A DNA stretch of 18,419 nt from Thermoplasmata archaeon (GCA_021826525.1 JAKAZU010000017.1:1-18419), one strand, 5' to 3'. Positions 6,628 to 13,346 are shown, counted from the stretch's first letter. Numbers and translations are program-made. The notes: generated by a model from the letters alone, not told the origin.

Positions 6628-6883
6628 GCGAGGGTTGTCCGGCCGCACTCCCCTCGCGGACAGGGTGCGCTCGCTCGGCTTCGGATGGAGCCCGAAACCC
6701 CAGGGAGGGCGACTCCCAGAAGCGGAGCGACGGGAGGAACGGACCGGGGTTCCGATCGCCGCGATCCTGGCGGAGGAGGAGCGCCGCGCGCGAGTAGTCA
6801 CAGCAGCGGCCGCCCGGGCCGAGCAGGCTCACGAGATCGCCAGGACGCCGAGGTCTTCGCTGGACCGGATGGCGGTGCACTAG
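6515..6883 (+). CDS. Coding-like frame after the AbrB-like gene, possible frameshifted extension
   Basis: This frame is shifted by one relative to the AbrB-like gene and runs on to a stop at 6883. From about 6716 it has a clear coding look: most codons end in G or C, and the product is an Ala/Glu/Arg-rich helix ('GVPIAAILAEEERRARVV', then 'TAAAARAEQAHEIA'). No family is recognised. The first 40 residues, which overlap the AbrB-like gene, are Arg-rich and probably not translated. It could be the true C-terminal helix of the AbrB-like protein cut off by a frameshift (natural or a sequencing error), a separate small gene with an unseen start, or chance. No TATA-like box lies directly before it. 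Confidence 0.33.
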   Translation: MARRCGSSPRPMPDVARRAAERARSRKRCRAGASPAAERGLSGRTPLADRVRSLGFGWSPKPQGGRLPEAERREERTGVPIAAILAEEERRARVVTAAAARAEQAHEIARTPRSSLDRMAVH

Positions 6884-6974
6884 TCCACGGGGCACTGGGC
6901 CGCCCCCCCGGATTCGTGGAAGCTCTGCGTGCCCGGGGCGGCGAAGGGCGTTGATGACCCGGCAGCGAGGAGGA
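6628..6974 (+). other. Stretch between the AbrB-like gene and osmC-like gene
   Basis: Apart from the coding-like frame that ends at 6883, nothing is recognisable in this 347-bp stretch. The last 90 bases (6884-6974), just beyond the 3' end of the OsmC-family gene, contain no T-run or strong hairpin that would mark a terminator for either strand. Confidence 0.4.
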
Positions 6975-7412
6975 TCAGGGTGGCGAGGCCTTCCAACTTA
7001 CATCTACTGGGATCCCGTGACGAATGCTCTCGGTGACGATGCAGAAGTCCTCGAAGAGACCTTTGCAACGTTCGAGCTCCGGCGAGTTGGCCGTCGGAAC
7101 GCCGGGATCCAACTCCACCCGGATGCGGCTCAGCCGCCAGCGCCCCCGTTCGTTCCGCTGGATTTCCGCGCGCGCCACCGCGCGCACCGAGTCGGCCGAG
7201 GCGTGGGACTTGGCTAGGCAGAAAAGCAGACTCGAGGAGAGGCAGTGGGCGACCGCCGACGCGACCAAACGGGAGGGATTGGGTCCGGCGCCGGCCCCGA
7301 GCGGCGGCGCCTCGTCCAGGACACCCCCCGGCGCCCCTTCGATCCCCCAATCCACCTCGAATCGATAGCCATCCTTTCGGGTCAACGTTACCTCGACCGT
7401 CTGCAGATCCAT
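6975..7412 (-). CDS. OsmC/Ohr-family peroxidase-like protein
   Basis: The 145-residue protein (152 if begun at GTG 7433) fits the OsmC family, thiol-dependent peroxidases that reduce organic hydroperoxides in the cytoplasm as dimers. The two reactive cysteines are in their expected settings: Cys57 in 'SAVAHCLSSSLLF' on the central helix, and Cys124 in 'EDFCIVTESIRHGIPV' near the end. 'GPNPSRLVASA' before the first Cys is also typical. Extra cysteines are at 65 and 116. ATG 7412 is preferred because GAGGGTGA lies about 10 bases upstream; a TATA-like GTTTACC at 7469-7476 would give a leader of about 35 nt. Whether it accepts organic hydroperoxides or works on another thiol substrate is not visible. 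Confidence 0.88.
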   Translation of the reverse strand: MDLQTVEVTLTRKDGYRFEVDWGIEGAPGGVLDEAPPLGAGAGPNPSRLVASAVAHCLSSSLLFCLAKSHASADSVRAVARAEIQRNERGRWRLSRIRVELDPGVPTANSPELERCKGLFEDFCIVTESIRHGIPVDVSWKASPP

Positions 7413-7468
7413 CGCAAATTCACCCTCGCGCACCCGGACGTGCTCGGACCAAAACTCCTTGCATCATG

Positions 7469-7476
7469 GTAAACGT
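7469..7476 (-). promoter_or_regulatory. TATA-like box of the osmC-like gene
   Basis: CGTTTACC on the minus strand is the only A/T-rich element upstream of the OsmC-family gene. It predicts transcription from about 7447, a leader of about 35 nt to ATG 7412 (with a Shine-Dalgarno) or about 14 nt to GTG 7433. Confidence 0.4.
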
Positions 7477-7580
7477 TGCCACCCCGTCGCGGAACCTCCC
7501 GAAGCCGCCCGCTCGATTCCGTCGAGCCCACCAGCGTGGAGCCGCTCGACGCCGCACGATCTCGGGACACATCCGCGAAC

Positions 7581-7656
7581 TGGGCCCGGACGGATTTGAA
7601 CCGTCGACCAACCGGTTATGAGCCGGTCGCTCTGGACCGGACTGAGCTACGGGCCC
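7581..7656 (-). tRNA. tRNA with CAU anticodon (Ile2 or elongator Met)
   Basis: The minus strand folds as a complete intronless 76-nt tRNA. The acceptor is GGGCCCG/CGGGCCC, the D-stem GCTC/GAGC, the anticodon stem ACCGG/CCGGT around loop CTCATAA, and the T-stem GACGG/CCGTC around TTCAAAT. The discriminator is A and CCA is not encoded. The anticodon CAU is read by initiator Met, elongator Met and the agmatidine-modified Ile2 tRNA. The acceptor start GGG with A73 and lack of initiator features argue against initiator, but Ile2 and elongator Met cannot be separated by eye. It lies 21 bases after the tRNA-Asn gene and is probably co-transcribed with it. Confidence 0.93.
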
Positions 7657-7677
7657 GTACAAGGGATCGACCAAAGG

Positions 7678-7782
7678 CGCCGCCGAGCGGGATTTGGGGC
7701 GGGCTCGCGAGATCGGGCCCGCCTTTCGAACCGCTGACCTTTCGGTTAACAGCCGATCGCTCTACCACTGAGCTACGGCGGC
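7678..7782 (-). tRNA. tRNA-Asn (GTT) with a 33-nt intron in the T-loop
   Basis: At first the 3' half seems broken, but removing 7692-7724 restores a perfect tRNA of 72 nt. The acceptor is GCCGCCG/CGGCGGC with discriminator G, the D-arm GCTC-AGTGGTA-GAGC, the anticodon arm ATCGG-CTGTTAA-CCGAA (one A-A mismatch at its base), and the T-stem AGCGG/CCGCT. With cuts after the second base of bulges AAA and ATC, the T-loop becomes TTCGAAC, a fully standard loop, placing the intron at canonical position 59/60. The intron has a 7-bp stem GGCGGGC/GCCCGCC. The helix between the bulges (TTCG against CCAA) has three of four pairs, so the bulge-helix-bulge motif is slightly relaxed. A TATA-like box lies 30 bases upstream. 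T-loop introns are non-canonical; most archaeal tRNA introns lie at 37/38. Confidence 0.9.
7692..7724 (-). other. Intron of tRNA-Asn, bulge-helix-bulge type
   Basis: This 33-nt segment interrupts the T-loop between bases 59 and 60. It carries the complementary arms GGCGGGC and GCCCGCC, separated by 12 bases. It is flanked by three-base bulges AAA and ATC, where the archaeal tRNA splicing endonuclease would cut. Its removal regenerates TTCGAAC followed by CCGCT. Confidence 0.82.
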
Positions 7783-7808
7783 ACCGAGGGCGCGGAGCCG
7801 GCATCCCA

Positions 7809-7815
7809 CTAATAG
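7809..7815 (-). promoter_or_regulatory. TATA-like box for the tRNA pair
   Basis: CTATTAG on the minus strand lies about 30 bases upstream of the 5' end of tRNA-Asn. It overlaps the stop codon of the upstream winged-helix gene. No other A/T-rich box sits between that gene and the tRNAs. Confidence 0.45.
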
Positions 7816-8204
7816 CCTTTCCGGCGCGGAGGGGGCTGGGCTCGATGTTCGGCCGCCCGCGACTTGAGCAGCTGGATCTGAGAGCTCATCTTCTCGAGGT
7901 GCCGGTCGAGGGAGGACCAGTACTCCGCCGTCATGTCCGTGACGACGGCGCCATCGGCCGACGGTTGGATCACCCCCTCACGCTCGAGCAGGTGGAGCGA
8001 ATAGCGGACCTTGTGGATCGGAAGTTGCATCGCTTCGCTGAGTCGAATGATCCCCATCGGGGGATTGTTCGCGAGCCGCTCGAGGAGGTCGACATTACGG
8101 GACAGCAGTTCGAGCTCGCTCGCGATGCGCTCGGCGAGTCGGGTTCCGTCGGTGGTCGGGGGGCTCTCGGCGGATTCCTCCGCTGGCGGCTGTGCATCGC
8201 CCAT
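7809..8204 (-). CDS. Winged-helix transcriptional regulator
   Basis: The 131-residue protein has a Pro/Ser/Glu-rich N-terminus (1-22), then a winged helix over about 28-90. There is a helix 'ELELLSRNVDLLERLANN', a helix-turn-helix 'IIRLSEAMQLPIHKVRYSLH' and a wing ending 'LEREGVIQPSADGAVVT'. A C-terminal helix (92-120) with spaced Leu/Met residues could form a dimer coiled coil. This resembles archaeal small regulators that act as dimers on DNA. No sensor domain is visible. It lies 85 bases downstream of the antiporter gene in the same direction. GGAGGCGGAG just before the ATG acts as a ribosome binding site, and a weak TATA-like TGTAATCC lies at 8233-8240. Its target is unknown; the neighbouring antiporter is a natural candidate. 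Confidence 0.75.
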   Translation of the reverse strand: MGDAQPPAEESAESPPTTDGTRLAERIASELELLSRNVDLLERLANNPPMGIIRLSEAMQLPIHKVRYSLHLLEREGVIQPSADGAVVTDMTAEYWSSLDRHLEKMSSQIQLLKSRAAEHRAQPPPRRKGY

Positions 8205-8271
8205 AACTCCGCCTCCACCGCTAGTCGAATCGGATTACATCAAGGTTCGGGAGACCCCCGAAGACGCAGGC

Positions 8272-8289
8272 GGAGCGAGGTTTCGCTCC
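8272..8289 (-). terminator. Hairpin directly after the antiporter stop codon
   Basis: The minus-strand sequence following TAG is a perfect 7-bp stem, GGAGCGA/TCGCTCC, with loop AACC. It has no U-tract, so it is not a classical terminator. It could end or protect the 3' end of the antiporter mRNA, separating it from the winged-helix gene. Confidence 0.35.
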
Positions 8290-9609
8290 CTACGGGTTCG
8301 GGGAGGGCGGCGCCATCTCTGGGGCGCGCGCGCGGGCGGGAGAACGATGGACTCGGAAGAACAAGGCCGGTCCAATGATCGTGGTGGCGATCGCCATCAC
8401 GATGATGGCACTCGCATAGCTGTTCGATATCGCGCCTACGCCCACCGAGCTGGTCGCGGCGATGGCGATGACGATCCCGACCTCCCCGCGCGACGTCAAG
8501 GCTGTCCCGACGCGCAGTGCGCCCCAGCGCCCCAGGGAACGTGTATGCGCGAGACCGGCGAGAATCTTACCGACGACCGCGATCACGGTGATCTCGACCG
8601 CCAGTAGCCATACCGGGGCGAGGAGAGACCCGTTCAAAAAGAGGCCGATGAACACGAAGAAGAAGGGGACGAAGAGCGCGTTCAACGCGTCGAACGCGCG
8701 GTCCGTTCCGTAGCGCACGGCGACTCCGGACATCGTCATGCCGGCGAAGAACGTGCCGAGGATCGCCGCGAGTTCGAAGGACGAGGCGAGGTATCCGGCT
8801 CCCAAACAGACCAGGAGGGCAACCCCCAACATCCCGCCTTTCGCGCGGTCGGTCGGAGATCCGTCCGGCTTCGACCAATTCTTAAGCTGGAGAGCGGCGG
8901 CGAACCGGCGCGCCGCGGCCCCCCCGGCGCGCCCGATTCGTTCGCCGAACACGAGGAACCCCACAACGAAGGCGACCGCGAAGGCCAGGACGAGCCCGAC
9001 CTGGGCGAGAAAGCGCGGGTCGGCGGGCGAACCGTAGTCCGCGAGGGCGATCAGGATCGCGAGGAGGAGGAACGCGATCACGTCCTCGAAGAAGGCCGCG
9101 GTCAAGAGGAGGTGCCCCTCCGCTTCCCCGACGAGGCCCTGCTCGTGTACGAGCAGAGTCACGATCCCCAGCGAGCTCGCCGCGAGGGCCGAGCTGAGGA
9201 ACAGAATCGAGTAGACTCTCGAATCTCCAATGAAGATCAGGAGGAAGCCGATCCCTAGAAGGACCGGGACGGCGACGCCCACGAGGGCGACCTCGAATCC
9301 TCTCCGCGCGACCGCGCGCACGGCCGCCGGCCCCACTCGCAGACCGATCGTGAAAACGAGGAAGATCAGACCAAGGTAGAAGAAGACCTCGAGAGCGGTC
9401 AGGTTGAACTGGTCGCCCGACGAGAAGAGATTGATTCCCAGCCAGTCCGCGAAGCTGAAGGGCCCGATCACCAGGTTCGTGATGATCACGCCCGCGAGTA
9501 TCGCCCCGACCGAGCTCGGGAGATGGAACCTCTCGCAGAGCCATCCGAGGCCCTTCGCGAGGAGGAAGACGATGAAGAGCATCCCGATCAAGGACGACTC
9601 GACGCTCAT
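8290..9609 (-). CDS. CPA2-family monovalent cation/proton antiporter
   Basis: The 439-residue membrane protein has about 12 hydrophobic segments in the order of Kef/NapA-type antiporters, which exchange Na+ or K+ for H+ across the cytoplasmic membrane. Marks include 'VGAILAGVIITNLVIGP' (34-50), 'AAFFEDVIAFLLL' with acidic Glu175-Asp176 in the ion-binding helix, and 'LTSRGEVGIVIA' (Arg374-Gly-Glu) near the end, all conserved in the family. A hydrophilic loop with Arg/Lys at 223-258 divides the halves. There is no TrkA-N (RCK) domain after the membrane part, unlike KefB/C, and the tail is a short Pro/Arg segment. A Glu-Asp pair in place of Asp-Asp leaves ion choice and stoichiometry open. The TATA-like box 27 bases before the ATG suggests a leaderless mRNA. 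Confidence 0.9.
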   Translation of the reverse strand: MSVESSLIGMLFIVFLLAKGLGWLCERFHLPSSVGAILAGVIITNLVIGPFSFADWLGINLFSSGDQFNLTALEVFFYLGLIFLVFTIGLRVGPAAVRAVARRGFEVALVGVAVPVLLGIGFLLIFIGDSRVYSILFLSSALAASSLGIVTLLVHEQGLVGEAEGHLLLTAAFFEDVIAFLLLAILIALADYGSPADPRFLAQVGLVLAFAVAFVVGFLVFGERIGRAGGAAARRFAAALQLKNWSKPDGSPTDRAKGGMLGVALLVCLGAGYLASSFELAAILGTFFAGMTMSGVAVRYGTDRAFDALNALFVPFFFVFIGLFLNGSLLAPVWLLAVEITVIAVVGKILAGLAHTRSLGRWGALRVGTALTSRGEVGIVIAIAATSSVGVGAISNSYASAIIVMAIATTIIGPALFFRVHRSPARARAPEMAPPSPNP

Positions 9610-9631
9610 CCGGCACGGCGTAGGTCTCGAG

Positions 9632-9638
9632 AGTTATG
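9632..9638 (-). promoter_or_regulatory. TATA-like box of the antiporter gene
   Basis: CATAACT on the minus strand is centred about 27 bases upstream of the antiporter ATG at 9609. The spacing predicts a leaderless transcript. Confidence 0.45.
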
Positions 9639-9770
9639 GGCGTTCCGCCGGGCGAGTACCAAGCGGTCGTCCTTCGTCCGCTTCGTGCGATGGGACCGGG
9701 CCCGCCTACCGAGTCGTTGCCGACTCGCCTGCCGTACGTCGCACCGAGAACATCATGTCGATAATCATCT

Positions 9771-9779
9771 ACATATATT
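9771..9779 (+). promoter_or_regulatory. Promoter and candidate ArsR site of the ars operon
   Basis: ACATATATT is the strongest TATA-like box in the window. An imperfect dyad flanks it: ATCATGTCGATA at 9752-9763 against ATTCGTGTTGAT at 9777-9788, matching in 7 of 12 positions. ArsR dimers commonly bind such dyads and block transcription until arsenite binds. The box centre lies about 26 bases before ATG 9802, suggesting leaderless initiation there. Confidence 0.5.
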
Positions 9780-9801
9780 CGTGTTGATGTCCATCGACCC
9801 A

Positions 9802-10167
9802 ATGGCCGCCGCGAAGGTCGATGTCACCCTCGGAAGGCGCCTGGAACGACTGACCGGCGAGGATGCGGATTGTTGCCTGCCCGAATACGCCGCGCTGGGA
9901 GACACGATGCTCCGGTCGAAGGGATTCGACGAGGCTCTGCGTCGCATCAAATCTCTCGCGGACGAGCATCGGTTGCTCGCGGTCTCGCTGCTCAAGCGAC
10001 GCGGCGAGCTGTGCGCGTGCGAGATCCAAGCCGTCACGGGCCTGAGCCATGCGACCGTCAGCCATCACATGGGAATCCTTGTCGAGTCGGGAGTGGTCGA
10101 GGGGCGACGCCGCGGGAAGTGGATGTACTACCGGCTCACGAAGGGAGTGGAGAGCACGATCCCATGA
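9802..10167 (+). CDS. arsR: ArsR-family arsenite-responsive repressor
   Basis: This 121-residue winged-helix protein has the ArsR domain at about 47-115. There is 'SLADEHRLLAVSLLKRRG', then the metal-sensing 'ELCACE' with Cys71 and Cys73 (the ELCVCD motif at the start of the helix), the recognition helix 'SHATVSHHMGILVESG' and wing 'GRRRGKWMYYRL'. Another pair, Cys24-Cys25, lies in the N-terminal arm and could supply a third thiol ligand to As(III). It would repress the ars operon and release DNA on arsenite binding. ATG 9802 is preferred because the TATA-like box is 26 bases upstream; ATG 9787 would add five residues. The stop overlaps the arsM start (ATGA), so the genes are translationally coupled. 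Confidence 0.93.
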   Translation: MAAAKVDVTLGRRLERLTGEDADCCLPEYAALGDTMLRSKGFDEALRRIKSLADEHRLLAVSLLKRRGELCACEIQAVTGLSHATVSHHMGILVESGVVEGRRRGKWMYYRLTKGVESTIP

Positions 10168-10952
10168 GGCCCGGTGCCGTGAAGAACCCCGACCGGCTCC
10201 GCGCGCAGGTCCGTGCCCGTTACGCCGAGATCGCGTCCCGCGCCTCTTTCTCGCCTCCCGCCAACGGTTGTTGCGAACCCTCGGCGGCCATCCAGATCGG
10301 CTACGATCCGCACGAACTGGCGACGCTCCCGGCCGGCGCGAATCTCAGTCTAGGATGCGGGAGCCCCACCTCGCTAGTGTCGCTTCGCCCCGGTGAGGTG
10401 GTAGTCGATCTGGGAAGCGGCGCCGGGATCGACTGCTTTCTAGCGGCGAAGCGGGTGGGCCCCCGCGGCCGCGTCATTGGCGTGGACATGACGCCGGAGA
10501 TACTCGCCAAGGCCCGGGCCTTGGCGCGCTCGAGTCGCTATCGCAACGTCGAGTTCCGGTTGGGGGAGATCGAGCATCTTCCCGTGGCCGACCGATCGGC
10601 GGACGTGGTGCTGTCGAACTGCGTCATCAACCTGGCTCCCGACCAAGACGCCGTGTACCGCGAGGCGTATCGGGTGTTGCGCCCCGGTGGCCGACTCGCG
10701 GTCTCGGATGTGGTCGCGACCCGGAAGATCGCGGCCAAGGAGCGCGACGACCCCGCGCTCTGGGCCTCGTGTTCGAGCGGGGCCATGGAGATTCCACGAC
10801 TCACGACCCTCTTGCGGAGGGTGGGCTTCACCGAGATAGACATCGATGTCACCTCCCGTACTCAACCCGTTGACTCGCTCCGGGAACAAGCCTCGCTCGG
10901 GGTGGTCGCGGCGGCGATCCGCGCCACGAAACGGAGGACGAGAACGGGATGA
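10164..10952 (+). CDS. arsM: Arsenite S-adenosylmethionine methyltransferase
   Basis: The 262-residue enzyme would methylate arsenite to methylated arsenicals using S-adenosylmethionine. The SAM-binding signature 'VVDLGSGAGID' is at 80-90, and 'VLRPGGRLAVSDV' is typical of the methyltransferase core. All three arsenic-binding cysteines are in their usual settings: Cys65 in 'LSLGCGSP', Cys153 in 'LSNCVINL' and Cys203 in 'WASCSSGAM'. A Cys36-Cys37 pair ('NGCCEPS') is also present, as often seen in ArsM. The start ATG 10164 overlaps the arsR stop by ATGA; open frame upstream of it belongs to arsR sequence read out of frame. It ends in an ATGA overlap with arsC. Confidence 0.93.
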   Translation: MRPGAVKNPDRLRAQVRARYAEIASRASFSPPANGCCEPSAAIQIGYDPHELATLPAGANLSLGCGSPTSLVSLRPGEVVVDLGSGAGIDCFLAAKRVGPRGRVIGVDMTPEILAKARALARSSRYRNVEFRLGEIEHLPVADRSADVVLSNCVINLAPDQDAVYREAYRVLRPGGRLAVSDVVATRKIAAKERDDPALWASCSSGAMEIPRLTTLLRRVGFTEIDIDVTSRTQPVDSLREQASLGVVAAAIRATKRRTRTG

Positions 10953-11410
10953 CCCCGAGGACGGCCCTGTTCATTTGCGTCGAGAACGCGTGTCGCTCCT
11001 TGATGGCGGAGGCGATCTTCAACGCCGATCCTCCTCCCGGATGGATGGCGATCTCGGCCGGTACCCGACCGGCCCGCGAAGCGAACCCGCGCACCGGGCC
11101 CATGCTTCGTGAGCTCGGGCGGGATCTTCCGCCCCATCCGCCACAGCTGTTGACCGCGGAGATGATCGATCGCGCTCGGGTACGGATCACGATGGGATGC
11201 CTCGATGACGCGAGCTGTCCGGCCCGACTCAAGACGATGGAACTGAGGGACTGGTCGCTTCCCGACCCCGCGACCCTCAACGACGAAGGCTTCCGACAGG
11301 TCCGTGATCGCATCCAGCAGCTCGTGAGGAGCTTGCGAGCCGAGCTCGTTCTATCCGATCGCCGCCAAAACGGAGTGGCGGAGGATGTGGCCGCGGGATC
11401 GGTAGAATGA
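10949..11410 (+). CDS. arsC: Arsenate reductase, LMW-phosphatase type
   Basis: The 153-residue protein has the low-molecular-weight tyrosine phosphatase fold used by thioredoxin-coupled arsenate reductases. The P-loop 'FICVENACRSLMAEAIF' gives Cys10-x5-Arg16. 'ITMGCLDDASCP' holds Cys84 and Cys90, the relay cysteines that distinguish arsenate reductases from phosphatases. 'LRDWSLPDP' supplies the catalytic Asp106. It would reduce As(V) to As(III), which ArsM methylates and ACR3 exports. Cys15 in the P-loop replaces the common Gly and is worth noting. The last 20 residues extend past the normal domain. The ATG overlaps the arsM stop (ATGA), and the stop overlaps another ATG at 11407. Confidence 0.9.
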   Translation: MTPRTALFICVENACRSLMAEAIFNADPPPGWMAISAGTRPAREANPRTGPMLRELGRDLPPHPPQLLTAEMIDRARVRITMGCLDDASCPARLKTMELRDWSLPDPATLNDEGFRQVRDRIQQLVRSLRAELVLSDRRQNGVAEDVAAGSVE

Positions 11411-11829
11411 CCTTGGGTGCCGCCCCCTCGCACTCTGCGGTCTCCGGCGAACCCGTCGGACGGTGGATGCACTCGCGAGAGGTCGCCCTTCGCGACACCG
11501 AGTTTCTCGGCCCATTCCCCGCGATCGTTCGAGGTCGCACCGGCACCTCGCACCGACCGGCGCCGAGGTTCCGATGCGCCTTCCCCCGGTTCGTTTCTCC
11601 GAAGTGGGGACGTTCCGCCGCCCGGGTGATGACGACGGCGTGCCTCGCCTTCCCCCGGGCGGGACGATGCCAGCGGACGTCCCTTGGAAGGACGGGCACC
11701 CTTCGGATCCTGCGCAGCGTCCCGAACCGGGATTTCAGGAGGTGGACTCGTGGGTTTGGGAAGGGGTCGAAGGACTCGTGAACAAGCCGGCGAGCCACTC
11801 ACGCCCACCCCCGATCGACGGCGAGGCAG
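11411..11829 (+). other. Unassigned stretch inside the ars operon
   Basis: These 419 bases separate arsC from acr3 in an operon whose other genes overlap. Two plus-strand frames are open. One begins with the ATG of an ATGA overlap at 11407 and runs to 11781 (124 residues, Arg-rich toward the end). The other runs 11463-11846 (127 residues) and overlaps the acr3 start. The second looks more protein-like in its last 90 residues ('RFSEVGTFRRPGDDDGVPRL', 'QEVDSWVWEGVEGLV'), the first in its opening 50 ('GRWMHSREVALRDTEFLGPF'). A single gene split by a frameshift near 11530-11580 would join both good parts, but I recognise no family. No TATA-like box or terminator is seen. Confidence 0.4.
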
Positions 11830-13014
11830 ATGATGGGGCAGTCTAGGAGTTCGGAGGAGTCCGACCCCAATCGGTCGGAACTCCCGAAGGATCCCGCGTG
11901 TCCGCCCGTGTCCTCGGACGATTGCGACGCGTCTCCTGGGCTCGCTCGGCCCCGTCGCCTATCCTTCCGGGACCGGTATCTCACCCTGTGGATCATTCTG
12001 GCCATCGGGATTGGCATCCTGCTCGGCTACGTGGCGCCGGGATTCCGAGCCGTCGTCGGGCTTGCGATGGTGCCGGGAACCCCTGTGCCACTGTTCATCG
12101 GACTCGGGCTGATGTTGATGATGTATCCCCCGCTCGCGAAGGTCCGTTACGAAAAGTTGGGCTCCGTCTTCCGGGACCCGAAGATCCTCGGTCTCAGCCT
12201 ACTGCAAAACTGGCTCGTCGGGCCTCTCGTCATGTTCGCGTTCGCCGTGATCTTCCTGCGCGGGGAGCCCGCGTTCCTGATCGGTCTCGTGCTCATCGGC
12301 AGCGCGAGGTGCATCGCCATGGTGCTCGTATGGAACGATCTCGCCGGCGGGCACAGCGAGTATGCGGCGGGACTGGTCGCGTTCAACAGCCTCTTTCAGG
12401 TCGCCTTCTATCCCATCTATATCCTCTTCTTCACCGTCGTACTCTTTCCCCTGGTCGGGGTCTCCACCGGCGCCATTACCATCGCCTGGCCGGTGGTCGT
12501 GGAGAGCGTTCTCCTCTACCTTGGCATCCCATTCCTTGCGGGGTACGCCGGGCGCGTCCTCCTCCGACGCTGGCGGGGCGACCGTTGGTACTCCGAGCGG
12601 TTCCTTCCGGCGGTCGCTCCCCTAGCACTGTGGGCACTTCTGTTCACGATCCTCGTCATGTTCTCCTATCAAGGGGCCGCGTTCATCGCCGCCCCGCTTG
12701 ACGTGCTCCTGATCGCGATACCGTTGGTGCTCTACTACGCCGTCATGTTCGTGAGCAGCTTCGAAATGGGACGGCGGGCGGGGGCGGACTACCCGCGCAC
12801 CGCCGCACTGAGTCTTACCGCGGCGAGCAACAACTTCGAGCTGGCGATCGCGGTCGCCGTCGCGGTCTTCGGCATCTCCTCCGGAGTGGCGTTCGCGAGC
12901 GTGGTCGGCCCCCTGGTGGAAGTGCCCGTCCTGCTGGGACTCGTTCAACTGTCACGTTTCTGGCGGGGTCGGTGGACCCAGGAGTCGCACGTAGGAGAGA
13001 GTGCGGGAGTGTAG
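11830..13014 (+). CDS. acr3: ACR3-family arsenite efflux transporter
   Basis: The 394-residue membrane protein has about ten hydrophobic segments from residue 52 on, as in ACR3 carriers that export As(OH)3 from the cytoplasm. The diagnostic sequence 'GSARCIAMVLVWNDLAGG' has the essential Cys161. 'LTAASNNFELAIAVAVAVFG' and 'ASVVGPLVEVPVLLGL' are also near-invariant in the family. Residues 1-48 are hydrophilic, with Cys24 and Cys32, and are longer than in most members, so a later start is possible. Two ATGs in tandem (11830 and 11833) precede it and the frame overlaps an upstream unassigned frame. It completes the arsR-arsM-arsC-acr3 detoxification set. Confidence 0.94.
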   Translation: MMGQSRSSEESDPNRSELPKDPACPPVSSDDCDASPGLARPRRLSFRDRYLTLWIILAIGIGILLGYVAPGFRAVVGLAMVPGTPVPLFIGLGLMLMMYPPLAKVRYEKLGSVFRDPKILGLSLLQNWLVGPLVMFAFAVIFLRGEPAFLIGLVLIGSARCIAMVLVWNDLAGGHSEYAAGLVAFNSLFQVAFYPIYILFFTVVLFPLVGVSTGAITIAWPVVVESVLLYLGIPFLAGYAGRVLLRRWRGDRWYSERFLPAVAPLALWALLFTILVMFSYQGAAFIAAPLDVLLIAIPLVLYYAVMFVSSFEMGRRAGADYPRTAALSLTAASNNFELAIAVAVAVFGISSGVAFASVVGPLVEVPVLLGLVQLSRFWRGRWTQESHVGESAGV

Positions 13015-13106
13015 CTCTCGAACGAGTTCCCGAAGCTCTCGTCACCGGCCATTCCCAGAATTCAGTCGAGGACGGGGGACCGCTGTACCGTCGGATTCGC
13101 ACTTCC

Positions 13107-13116
13107 CGTTTTTTCC
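13107..13116 (+). terminator. T-run, candidate terminator of the ars operon
   Basis: CGTTTTTTCC lies about 95 bases after the acr3 stop and is the only T6 run in this part of the window. Archaeal RNA polymerase terminates at short T-runs in the non-template strand, so this is a plausible end for the ars transcript. Confidence 0.4.
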
Positions 13117-13346
13117 CGCTTCGAGCGGAGCAGCCTGAGCACGCCGGTGCACGGAGGGCGGTTCCCGTAGCCGGGGGTAGACCGGTGTTGGGACCCGCGG
13201 ATCGTAGTCGCCGCGCATCGGACCAGGGAAGCGGTGCCTGAGTCGCACCGGTCGCGCTGCTTATGCAGCACGCGCTCGAGGTAGGGGTCCGCGGTCCGTT
13301 CGACCACCCCTCCGCTCCCGGCATCGTGCTCGATCGGCCCCAGGGG

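Noticed and set aside
7678..7782. tRNA-Asn as a degenerate tRNA pseudogene
   Set aside because: Removing the 33-nt hairpin segment restores all stems, a standard T-loop and the acceptor, so an intron explains it better.
9870..10163. N-terminal extension of ArsM into arsR
   Set aside because: The translation there is ArsR sequence in another frame; the ATGA overlap at 10164 and the normal ArsM start fit better.
10949..11410. ArsC as an ordinary protein tyrosine phosphatase
   Set aside because: The additional Cys84 and Cys90 relay pair and its position in an ars operon favour arsenate reductase.
13042..13248. A 68-residue minus-strand frame downstream of acr3
   Set aside because: No family, no TATA-like box at a suitable distance and Arg/Pro-rich composition typical of chance frames here.
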